The translations under genes were made by a program, and so were the position numbers. The notes below the pieces were generated by a model that saw nothing but the letters and a program-made list of their open reading frames with translations, did no database searches and was not told the origin of the DNA. Shown piece by piece: positions 1 to 13,926 of a stretch of DNA of 64,000 nt. The stretch's first letter is position 1; each line of letters opens with the position of its first letter. Location of the stretch: NCBI GenBank assembly GCA_021613535.1, contig CP075496.1:11222001-11286000 (forward strand), written 5' to 3'. The stretch is from Adineta vaga. Taxonomy: Eukaryota > Rotifera.

Positions 1-3000
1 TTCTTTCAGTTCGTTATATCATTCATCGGAGAAAATTGTCTCATAGTGAGGTTATGTAGTTTATCAAATGAACTGAAATGTACATTAGGAATTTCATTTC
101 GAATAAAAATTAGGAAAGATCTATATTTTTCTAAGATTGATAGAATCAAAGACAATTTCTTGTGAAAAGCAGTTCAATTTCGATCTTGATAACGAAATTT
201 TTCTTTTTCAAGCTATAATTTGATCTTAAAATATAAATCAGCTTTCGTCGAGATTTCATTTGCTTGATCACTCTGATTTGATCCCTCTTCGTTTCGCTTC
301 ATATACACAACAATCGACACACATATATAGGTTCTTTTACTCTTCATCAATTGACAACAAACGATGCAATTTCATTTCAAACGATTCGGCAAAGTCAAGT
401 TCGTTTTTATGTACAAGCAAAATGAACAAGAACAGAATAGAAGAAATTATCGGTCGGCTTATTTCGCTCTTAAAGAGAATCGATAGGGTAAATGGTGGTG
501 AAAACGATCCTTATTTTTTAAGTCTATAAATGGGTGAGCACTTTTCTCTTTCTACCTCACTTTTCGTTCACATAGACTAATCCTTATTACGTCTTTGATG
601 TAATAGATGTGGGCTAAGTTGGTAGTGAAATAAAATTGCTTTCCTCACTTTCAAATAGGACAAAATGGCTGACGACATCTAATTATCGGATATTCTGATA
701 AAAGTGTCACACATAACAATGTTGTCTCTCTAGAGAAAGATATATAATAACAAACAATCAATTCCGATCAGGTGCTGAATGTTGCAAACAGGCAAACAAG
801 TAATCGATCATTTTTCGTTTTCAATGTGTGATGAAACAACAAATTCAAACTATTGAAATCAACAATTTCTAGTTAAAATTGACGAAAAAATTATCTTTGA
901 GAAAGAGATTATATGTCTCTTTCTTTTGTTTCTCATTCACTTTCGAATTAGGCATTTATTTTAAGCCGCAATGTTTTTATAGCATCTCTCATAGAGTTAT
1001 GCATTTTAAACTAGAAATGACCATCTCTCACCTCACTCTTCTTTTCTCACATTTGTTTTATCCACATTAATGTCGGGTGTCTAATTTAGACACATCATAT
1101 AGGAGACAATAAGAAGCAACGACAATTATCCCTTCTTTAAACAAATTATTCTTTTTTCAAACGTAATCTAGGAAATGTTCGTTTGGCAACTATTCTTATC
1201 TGTCTGCGCAAAATAGATATTGTTGACAGCTCAGGGTGAAGGACAATGGTTGTTATTTCAACCATGCACTTATTCTATGTATATGTATCAGGGTAAAACA
1301 AGGTTTCCTTAGGTGGATGTTTCTTTCATAAAAAGATAGTGCAAATCGATTCTCAGTTGATCATAAAAGTAATCTTAAGAAGATCTAGATTACTCAATAG
1401 TTGATTGAATAGAGTTAGAAAAACACTTCGTTTGAATCTTCGTTTTCCATGAAAAAGAAGGTTTCTATACAATTTCCCAACAGTTTATCGCTTGTAATAA
1501 TGAAAGATAGAAAATCATATTGACTGCATGTACTGTCAAAGCAAAAGGAACTTTTTATTTCATGTACATATGAGAAGAAATATATGTAACCAAGTTGTAT
1601 ACTTCTGAGATTTTAGGCAAAAGACTAAATATTGATTAACGCGTATATCTATATCAGTATTATTAAACTGAATCTTTTGAAAAGTGGCAGGTAGAGATAT
1701 GGAATTATGTAAATACATTTTCAATTGTAAATAGTTGTCAAAGAGAATGACTTCAAATAAATGTTAATTCAAATCCTTGTAGTAGTCATGCTGTCAAGTC
1801 GAACTTATTTTAAAAGCAATTCAATGAAATAAAAAGAATGCTGAATGTCGAAATGGAAGTAAACCTTGATCTAAACAAAAATTTTCATTTTGTCTTACTT
1901 TTATAGTAAATCATCCATTCAAGGGTGTATGTATTCTTTTTACTGTTTTGATATTTGCACCATAAATCTTTTCTTACGTAGAAAAGAAACCTATAGAAGT
2001 GGTTTTAAAGCAACAATATCTATATAATAGAATAATATTAACAAGAAACTGATGCAAATTAATTCAAATTCATATGGTGTTCATAATGTTATATACATAT
2101 ATAGTTGAATGTTTGGGATCACAAGAGAATGAATCATTGATACTATTTTTTCGTTGAAGATGAAGGTGGACTATTTAGTTAAGTTCGTGACCTTTCCATC
2201 ATATTCAAATTTGTTCCTTTTTTTCTGTAATTTTATCAATTACTCAGAAATATTATTATCATCTCAATCAATAGTAACATCTTGAACAAGGTTTTACAAT
2301 GTACACATTACATTATCATTAGAATAAAGATTATCATTTCAATCGTACATATCATCATTGAATAAAAGTAAGTAAAGAAGAGAACAAACACGCAATTCAC
2401 AACTATGCGACAAATAATATTATCTTGATTCAATGTCGTCAACATCTCTGACATGAATTGTCTACATGTCATGTTAGTTAGATAGATAGATGAGTAAATT
2501 ATTAAGTTTATTTTTTCATAAAACAAAACTTAGTTCATATTAGAACATCTTTGGTAGGTCTATTCTCTTAACATTATCTATTGAGAGAGAAATCTATTGT
2601 TTAAGAAAGAAAAATACACGGAAGATACATTATTATAAAGATTAGTAAACATCAATCTGTCTAAATCTGCTATTCAAAAAACATAATGATAAAATGATCA
2701 TTATTTGTCTCGTAAATGAACGACCATGTTGATCAGATGTTGAGAACAATTGGCTTTTCTTTCTTCTTCTGTTCTCATTATTATTTGATGGAGAAAAGAT
2801 TGGTTACATAAATAATAATTCTTCGTACAAGAAAATCAATTAAAACTGACTAAAACAACAGAGTTTCAGTTGGTTTGTGGTCATCATCTTTATATATTCT
2901 TTTTCCTAATACAACGGAGGACATATGTAAATTTCTTTCCTTTTTCTTTCTTTTTTTTGCGATGTTTATCGCAAAACGAAGATTTCACTTTTTTTTGTAT

Positions 3001-3063
3001 TTCATATGATTTACTTGCTTTCGAAATGCATATCTGTACTTTGTATGATCATACATCTATATG

Positions 3064-3216
3064 TATATATATATATATATGTGCACGGTTACTCGCTCGC
3101 TCGCTCGCTTGCTCTTTCGACAAGTAGCATCAGAAGTAGGGAGTAAAGAATGAGCGAAGAAGAAAAAAGAGTATGACGATGAGGAAGGAGAATATAGTCC
3201 CTCTCTCTCTCTCTCT
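3064..3216. repeat. Cluster of simple repeats (TA, CTCG, CT) in the Pellino promoter region
   Basis: Three microsatellites lie within 150 bp: TA dinucleotides at 3064-3080, CTCG tetranucleotides at 3092-3113 and CT dinucleotides at 3200-3216. They sit about 120-280 bp before the Pellino start codon. Confidence 0.8.
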
Positions 3217-3219
3217 CTT

Positions 3220-3226
3220 CATATAA
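3220..3226 (+). promoter_or_regulatory. Possible TATA box of Pellino
   Basis: TATAAAA lies 114 bp before the start codon at 3340, directly after a CT tract. The match is simple and the background is AT-rich, so this is only a candidate. Confidence 0.3.
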
Positions 3227-3339
3227 AACGAATCATTGAATCACTTGATTTTTTTTCTCGTCTATCACAGTACTATAACTTTTCGTTATTACAAAATATT
3301 TCGATGTCATTCTATTCCATCAGTTATATATTTTAGATA

Positions 3340-6300
3340 ATGCCCGATTTAAAAAATAATGATGAACAAAATCAGCTAGTACAACAACAACAACAACAAT
3401 CACCACAACCGATTGTTTATGGTGAATTAGTTATACTTGGGTAAGTCAAAAATTTCACCATGTTTCAAGCAAATAAATGATTCAGGATCTATTTGTTTTT
3501 CTTCGGCAGCTTTGAGAAGATGATCTTTCGGTTCTAAATAGAATTCATTCGCTAATGCCCATGTACCCCAATGTATAGCAATAGATTTCTTTGATCCTGA
3601 ATCAACATGTATCTGTACAGATTCATCAGGTGATACATGCTGTGATTCCATCATCCAACGAGGTTCATAAGCACCGATAGGTATAGCACTTAAATCAAAT
3701 GGGCCATATTTTTTTCCAATTTGTTTGAATATAGATATTTTATCGGTATAACCAGTATCACCAGCAAAATAGAATTTATGTTGTTCGTTTTTAATTGCAT
3801 ATCCACCCCAAAGAGATTTATTTGTATCGAAAAGTGATCGTCGTGACCTAAAGGAAAATAGTTTAATAAATGAAATCTTTCTTAAAATGATAAAAAAAAC
3901 AACCAATGTTGAGCTGGACAAAATGCCACTTGGATATTTTTGTTTTTCTAAATAAATAATGTATAAATTCGTAGAAAACTATATTCCTAATCCTACTGGA
4001 TGTGTCCATTCTTGCCACCAGTCGAGTTCTACTACATTTTGTATATGACAGGCTAAAAACCAATCTCGTCCGCCTAATCCACAAAACCATGTTAATCTAT
4101 TTCCATAACGTCGATTTAAACTTTGAACACTCGGATAATCTAAATGATCGTAATGATTATGTGATATCATAATTGCTTCGAGATTGTCTGGCAGTTCATC
4201 TACTGTTAATGCTGGTGGACGAAATCGTTTAGGTCCGAAGTATGATGTTATACCACATCGTTCACTAAAAACAGGATCTGTTAAAAATACAAAATTTTCC
4301 ATTTGTACAAGACATGATGCATGGCCAATCCAGATAAATCTTATACCAGATACATTTGCTGTTATTTCATTTGGTTCATGTTTAATTATTGGTAAAAGTC
4401 TATTTAATTCAGCACGATCAGCTGGTAAATTGGTATTGTTCGGGGCACCGAATACCCACCGTAAGATTGTAAAAAACTAGGCATTCTAAAATCTGGATTG
4501 AATGCATTAATAAAACGTCCACCTTCTCGGCGTGATTTTACTAATTGATCATCAGAAGAAGATCGATCTTTGGTTGTTACAGCAGTATATTGAGTTGTTC
4601 GAGATTCAGTAGCCATATACCGATAAATTCTAACAACACAAACATACTAAGAAAGGAAATATTTTCTATTACTGTTCATTTAATTATATTGAAATGTTCT
4701 CAACATAATTAATGAAGACGGGAAAAAAAAAGAAAACATCATCTTAGCCATTTTTTAAAGTCGAACAAGGACAAATTAGCATAAATACAAGGCTATAAAC
4801 ACCATATACCTTCACTAATAATATTATTATATATATATATATATACAAATTTATCCTTATACTTCTTTTCTCTTTTAAGTCTATAGACTCTACTTGATAA
4901 GTATTGAATATATAAATCTGATCTTTCTTTTTTCTACTCAAGATACAATGGACAACTTCCCAATGGTGATCGTGGTAGACGAAAAAGTAAATTTCAACTT
5001 AAACAACGTGCACAAGCGAATGGTCTTAAAGCTCAACGACAATATATATGTAAAAATGCCGATGAAGTTCAGGTAGATAGAATTCTGATGAGAAATTCGA
5101 TTGTTTGAAATAATTGAAAAAGAAAATAGTCATATGTTATATGTCAACTAGAAGATAATTCATTTCGGATATGAAGTTAACAAAAAGAAAACATTAGATA
5201 AGGATGAGCATTACATCTGATGTAATCATATCTATGTGTAATCGATATGAAATCATTGTCAGACGAATAATGATTGATTGGACACGTATTGCGTGTTAAA
5301 TGATCATTGAGCAATCAATAGGTTTCATGTAAATAATCAAATGATTATGTACATGTTATTTCGATGAAAAGAATGAACAAAAGACATAAACGGATATTGT
5401 TATTGTTATTTTTCTTTTACTAGAAACTGATCCAAGCTGATATACATTCGATTTCATATACATTATCAAGAAATCAAACTATTGTTGTTCAATATGCACA
5501 TGATGAAAATTCTGATATGTTTCAAGTATAATGATCCATATTGTATAAATAAATAAATAATGAATGAATGAATCTGTTTAGATTGGTCGATCATCGGAAA
5601 GTCAAATCGATTGTGTAGTCATGGATACAGTTGCAGGAGCAAAAACGTTCGATGATTTAAATGTTTCTCAATCAACTATATCGCGTTATTCATGTCGAAT
5701 TGTTATATCTCGTCAACCACCATATACAGCACGTATTTACGCAGCTGGTTTTGATAATTCGAAAAATATTTTTCTTGGAGTAGGATATTTGTTCAAATGA
5801 CGTGGAATTTCTTTTACAATTGAAAATGTTCTTGCTTTTTTCTTTAAGGAAAAATCAATTAAATGGAAAAATAATCGAAATGAAATGGATGGTGTTACTA
5901 CTAATGGTATTTTACTAATGCATATTGATGGTGAGGATTTTAATACAAATTCTAAGCCAACGAAATGGAAAGAAGCGTCAGTCGGTGGAAATATATTTGA
6001 TTTAGGCGAAGGACGCTTAAAATTTAATTATCAAACAGTAGTAAGTTTTTGAATAGAGAAACTCAAACGAATCGTAATGTTTAATTTAGACTCCATCGGA
6101 TTCAGATAATGTTCTAAGAGATGGAACTTTGATTGATTTATGTGGAGCAACATTTCTTTGGCGATCAATTGAAGGATTAAAACATACACCAGTATGTATA
6201 TAGTTAATAATAGATAAACAGTTAGGATCAGTGTGACCATATGATTGAGTAAAAAAGATGTAATTAATTTGTAATTTATTGACTGTCTATTAGTTTAATA

Positions 6301-6979
6301 GAAAGTTAACAAATTCTAATCTGATTGAAATCTGTACCCAATCTGACTGTTTTTGTGCATGCTTAGTGAATGATGATTATTGTGGATGAAGAAAAATTGA
6401 AAATATTGACTTGATATTTCTTCATAGACTCGTCGATTTCTTGACAGTGAAGTCGATGAATTGAATTCCAAGAAACCACAATGTCCTGTTGGTTTACATA
6501 CATTAGTAATAAAAAATCATCCATTTTCTTCGTTATCAAACAATTTTGCTAATCCATATGTATATGTTTTATGTGGACATGTTCATGGTAATCATCAATG
6601 GGGGATGAAAAATGATAATAATCAATCGCGTGAATGTCCACTCTGTCGAACAGTTGGACCATTAATACCAATTACACCGGGTTTAGAATCTGCTTTTTAT
6701 GTCAAACCAAATAATAATAATGAATCAACGACTTCATATGCTTTTCATCCATGTGGGCATATGACATCACAATCGACAGCTTTATACTGGTCAAAAATTA
6801 AAATACCTTATGGTAAGCGAGAGAAAAACAAATTAAACTAATGAATCATCTTGAATTTCGTTTTGTTTTGTTTAGGAACCAAAGGTTTAAAAGCAGTGTG
6901 TCCATTCTGTTTAGTTGCTTTGTCAGAAACGAAACCATTTGTTCGCTTAATATTTCAAGATTCAATTTATCGACATTAA
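3340..6979 (+). CDS. PELI: Pellino-type E3 ubiquitin ligase (8 exons, 437 aa)
   Basis: Exons: 3340-3440, 4943-5072, 5424-5525, 5582-5779, 5849-6040, 6090-6191, 6428-6812, 6876-6979; 1314 nt in frame. Pellino proteins are scaffold E3 ligases that ubiquitinate IRAK kinases in Toll/IL-1 signalling. Family blocks are clear: YNGQLPNGDRGRRKSKF near the N-terminus, SISYTLSRNQT, the FHA-like region (DMFQIGRSSESQIDCVV, FDNSKNIFLG, DLCGATFLWR), and from about residue 290 the C-terminal RING-like region. That region has CPVG, LCGHVHGNHQWG, RECPLCRTVGP, HPCGHM and VCPFC, giving the expected Cys/His ligands. The length is close to human PELI1 (418 aa). A polyglutamine run follows the start. Exon 1 ends in phase 2, so GG joins A to make the Gly of the LGYNG motif. 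Intron 1 (1.5 kb) is unusually long because it contains the antisense NAPE-PLD-like gene. Identification is confident. Confidence 0.95.
3427..4616 (-). CDS. NAPEPLD: NAPE-PLD-like metallo-beta-lactamase-fold phospholipase D, nested in a Pellino intron, with an apparent frameshift
   Basis: Exons on the minus strand: 4616-3997, 3947-3904, 3847-3427. NAPE-PLD releases N-acylethanolamines from N-acyl-phosphatidylethanolamine at membranes. Visible motifs are RFINAFNPDF, GHASCLVQMENFVFLTDP, the metal-binding HNHYDHLD, ELDWWQEW, CPAQHW, FAGDTGY, IPIGAYEPRWMM, QHVSPDE and AIHWGTWALANE, all in family order. Length would be about 361 aa (human 393). Exon 1 is one base short of a single frame: the reading frame changes at the A6 run 4471-4476 (T6 on the coding strand). 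Downstream of it the other frame gives LRWVFGAP and LPADRAEL, with exactly the family spacing. One extra T would restore the frame. This may be an assembly indel, a real lesion or a skipped 38-nt segment. The stop codon (3427-3429) lies inside Pellino exon 1. Confidence 0.88.
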
Positions 6980-7516
6980 CAGAAACTTAATCTCAATAAG
7001 AATAATTTTCTGTCCTATTTTTTTTAATGAAATCTTTTTTCTTCTCTGTTTTTCGTTGTTATATTCGCATTCTATTCACTATGATCAATTATGCACATGA
7101 TATTAAAATAAATTTCAAAAGAAAACTCTATGTAAAAAAAAGAAAAACATCTTACCAATTTTTTGATATGTTCTCGTGCAAAAAATGTCATATATTGAAA
7201 GAAAAATGCTTAATTCTTGTTTATGGAGAGACTTTTCTTTTTACAAGCATACCAAAAAACATTAAAATGAGTCATCTATTGACATCTAGCGACATCTCCC
7301 TTGCTGGAAAAAAACTGTCACATAAAAGTCTTTGATTTTCTGAAATTCTTTATATGAAATCTGTTTGTTTTTTTCATATAAATGATAGAATAGTTTAATA
7401 TCTTTAATATAATTCGTTAGAAATGATTAATATGTTTATCGTCATGTATTGCAATTGATTACATAAACAATAATACTAAACTAATATTTTCTCATTGCGA
7501 ACATCATTTTCTTCTA

Positions 7517-8494
7517 ATGGCTGGTCCTCTCTTACGAATTCTTATCCGTTTGAAAGCAAATAAATACCATCGAACACAAATAGCTGCTCGTTATCGAATT
7601 TTTGATTTATTCAAACAAATTGCAAAGGATCTTCATTTAACTATTGATCAATTATCAGATATATCTATCTATCGTAATGGACCCAATGGCTGTACATTAC
7701 TTTATCCTTTAAATAATACACAATATGATGTCTTCGATAAATATGGTTTATCGAGTGATGAAGAACTTTATTTAGATTTAAGTGATCTTATGCTCAATAA
7801 TGAAGATGAAGATGAAGATAATTTCACATCAACAAAAAATTCAATAGCAGCTAATACAACAGATAAAACTTTATCAACATTAGATCAATTAATACGATAT
7901 TCAGTACCGTCTGATAATAGTTGCTTATTTACATCAGTTGATTTTGTTTTACATAATGGTAAATTAGATTTATCATCAAACAAAAATCTTCGAAATTTAG
8001 TTGCAACAAAAATTGAATCTGATCAGGTGACTTATTCTGAAGCAATATTAGGTCAAACAAATGCTGATTATAGTAAATGGATTCGAAGAGGTAATTGAAA
8101 ATAAGAAATTATCTTGTTTAGTTGAATTCATTTAGATGATTCATGGGGTGGAGGAATTGAATTAGCTATACTTACTCAAGAATATGAAATTGAAATTTGT
8201 GTGATTAATACTGAATCAGGTGGAAGAATTGATTATTTCGGTGAAGATAGACATTTTCCTTATCGAGTTTTTTTACTCTACAATAATTTACATTATGATC
8301 CAGGTAAAGAATTTTTTTCGAGAAATTCCATTGAGAGAAAATTTTTCTTTTATTATTTAGTATATTTGTTAACATATGATATTGTTAAACAAGAAGAATT
8401 ATTACAAACAAAATTTCATCGAAATAATGAAAATATTCTTTCGTTAGTGAAAGATCTTGTGAATATTGAACAATCAACAAAATCAAATAAATGA
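7517..8494 (+). CDS. YOD1: OTU-family ubiquitin thioesterase, YOD1/OTU1-like
   Basis: Exons: 7517-8090, 8136-8303, 8361-8494 (291 aa). YOD1/OTU1 is a deubiquitinase that works with p97/VCP in ER-associated degradation. Residues 1-90 resemble the UBX-like N-terminal region. The OTU catalytic core begins at about residue 128, with the nucleophile block PSDNSCLFTSV (Cys136), then YSEAILG, WIRRDDSWGGGIELAIL, EICVIN, RIDYFGED and the catalytic-His block NLHYDP. An acidic Asp/Glu stretch separates the two domains. The third exon is ambiguous: the 57-nt segment 8304-8360 has a GTAAAG donor and a TTATTTAG acceptor, but it is also an open multiple of three. If retained, the protein has 310 aa. The C2H2 zinc finger that ends vertebrate YOD1 is not seen here or downstream. 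Confidence 0.9.
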
Positions 8495-10537
8495 ATGAAA
8501 TAGAGAATAGCTTCTTTTTAATATCGAAAAAAACAATTGTTGTGTGCGAGTGTGTTTGATGCCAAATTCTTCTTTCTTTTCATTTTGCTAATTGCTTTGT
8601 TGAAAAAAATCTATTTTTATCTCATGTATATATGAATATTTATCAAATATAAATATGATAGTTTTATTGTTTTTTATTTATTTCAATTCAGATTATGGTT
8701 TTTTTCAGAAAACAAACAACGCCATTGATAGAATGATTTTGTAAGTAAATATTTTTCTAATTTTAATAAAACCAACATTCATTGGTAGAAGAAAAATTTT
8801 GAATCTTTTGAGTTTTTCTATAGTTTCATGTCAACCTTTCTTGTATGCATGACAAGGAAAGGGAAGTCAAACGTTTTCTAGCCGTCAGTAAATATTATTT
8901 ATGTATTTTGTATAATAAAATATGAAAAATAGTATAGAAGTCTTTCAAAAATGACAATAGGATATAACGATGCAGAATAACTTCCGATGGTGGTTGAATT
9001 TTTAGAACTATTCATGAGTTCTACTTTCAGTTGATTATCTGATAGAACTTAGAATCAATTATTTACCTGCATATGTCATATTTCACTATAAGGTATTAAT
9101 AGATCATTGCTAGAGTGACTACATCTTGCTAATATAGATTAAAATATTCAATTTATCAGCAAATATACACTGTCAGTCATGCGGTTACTATTGTCTCAGG
9201 ACACTATTTTATAAATGCTATTTAACTCCTCATAATTCATTGTAATTTATGCATTCATTTCTCGTCGTTACGAATATTTGAGTGATTTGATTCAAATCTT
9301 AGGAATGTATGAATCGATTTGATAGGATACTTAGAATAGTTATCAATACGAGATAAGAGATATTAGTAACAAAATAAAAATGGTCTTTTATCGATAAGAA
9401 ATGCTCCCTTTTTTGAAGGTCATATTTTTATTAATCGACAGGTTCGATTTCTTCCCATATATTCAAAGTTAATCAACCGATAGATACATAATATTGCACC
9501 TGACTATAACCTTGAAAAACAAAACTTTTCATGATCCTTTAATCGTGATATTCAAAGAAATGAATTGAATATTGGCTTCTTTTTTTAGTTCTCGTGATCC
9601 TATTGTGTCAACAAAACAATCCGAGCGTTCGTTCTCGAATAAAAATGTATCTTTGTCATCAAACGGTAAATATCAAAAACTATCTTCAAATATTTCTTAT
9701 TTACGTTTCTAATCGATTGATTTCATTCATCGTATTCATGTTCTTCTTATTTTTATAAAATAATCAGATTAATTTTCATAATGTAAATGATTCTTTTCAA
9801 TATCAAAATAGTTCGAATTAGTGCAGCACAAAAACAACGGTAGAAAAACGAAAATATGTCAATATATGATTAAAATAATCAAAACTATAAAATCCTTTCT
9901 CTATCGTTTCCAGTCTTGTTTTCTGCTATTCTTCAGAGAATGCGTTAGCACGTGATAATGAAAAGAAAACGAAAATGATATTGCTTTATATATATATAGA
10001 AAAATAAGAAAGAAGTACTAAGGAAAAGTCATATGATTTGCTGTTAGATAAGTTCTTCGTTCGTCTGAAAGAAGAAAATAGCATATCATCGATTGTGTAC
10101 TTATCGTATGTATTTATGTTAAGGAAAAGAAGTTATCGAAAAAGATTGTTAGTAATTATTTTGATCGTTGTGAAGAAATTCGACTAGATTTTTTTTCTAC
10201 AGAGAAAATTTATCTTCAACAATGAGATGAACGGTATTTGAAAAATTTTCTTTTGCCTTTAGTATTTCGTAAACTGGACGCGTAAGTACGGCGACTAAAA
10301 GAAAGAAGAAAAAGAACGAGAGAAAAACAAGAAGAAGACGAAGAAGAAAAACCGACCCGACGATCAGTTTTTCTTTCTAATCGACACATCAATATTACTA
10401 TTTGCTTGGTAAGAAGAAAAAAGTATATATATATATCTACTATATAATTGACTGTTCGTTTATGAGAGTAGAACATCTGTCAACTGTTTGTACCTTTTTG
10501 TGTGCCTTTACATTAAAAAAAACGAAGTTAAACGATC
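8495..10537. other. Interval between YOD1 and the main PFKFB start; contains candidate upstream PFKFB exons
   Basis: Most of this 2 kb is AT-rich sequence without coding signal. The exceptions are two exon-like segments at 8709-8740 and 9589-9665, described separately as alternative 5' exons of the following gene. Nothing else is recognisable. Confidence 0.5.
8709..9665 (+). other. Candidate alternative 5' exons of PFKFB (8709-8740 and 9589-9665)
   Basis: Segment 8709-8740 follows a TTTTTTCAG acceptor, contains an ATG at 8733 and ends in phase 2 at a GTAAGTAAAT donor. Segment 9589-9665 follows a TTTTTTAG acceptor and ends in phase 1 at a GTAAAT donor. Joined, they read MIFSRDPIVSTKQSERSFSN and continue KNVSLSSN. 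They then splice in phase to PFKFB exon 2 (10963), which the standard first exon also enters in phase 1. This would replace the first 75 residues of PFKFB with about 28 different ones and would skip the RRRMS site. It is supported by phase and splice signals only. Confidence 0.5.
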
Positions 10538-13698
<3,161 letters not shown>

Positions 13699-13926
13699 AA
13701 TGAAAGAACATTAAAATATGGTGGTTGTTTATTTTATTTTTATTGCTATTAACCATTTATTTGTATGTTTTTAAATATACACATATACATTTATCATTAA
13801 TCTGTTTGTCAACCTCGTTTTTTTTTCTATTATTTCATTTCTTGATATTAGTTTTACAAGAGATTTCTATACTTTTCAACTGTGAAAAAGAACACGAAAT
13901 AAACGTATTTGATAATAAATTTCTAG

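Larger units (their letters stand above)
1..3339. other. Intergenic region upstream of Pellino
   Basis: I see no coding exon here. The sequence is AT-rich and the open frames are short, with no recognisable domains. Near the right end are microsatellites: (TA)n at about 3064-3080, (CTCG)n at 3092-3113 and (CT)n at 3200-3216. A TATAAAA string follows at 3220-3226. The last 250 bases probably hold the Pellino promoter and 5' UTR. Confidence 0.6.

Noticed and set aside
4426-4463. 38-nt intron (GTGGGT...CCAG on the minus strand) as the explanation of the NAPE-PLD frame change
   Set aside because: It restores frame but removes the LRW...LP block that aligns with the family at exact spacing; a one-base indel is simpler. 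Kept as an alternative in the finding.
7027-7335. 102-codon open frame after Pellino
   Set aside because: Low-complexity Lys/Phe-rich composition, no domain, and it lies in the probable Pellino 3' UTR.
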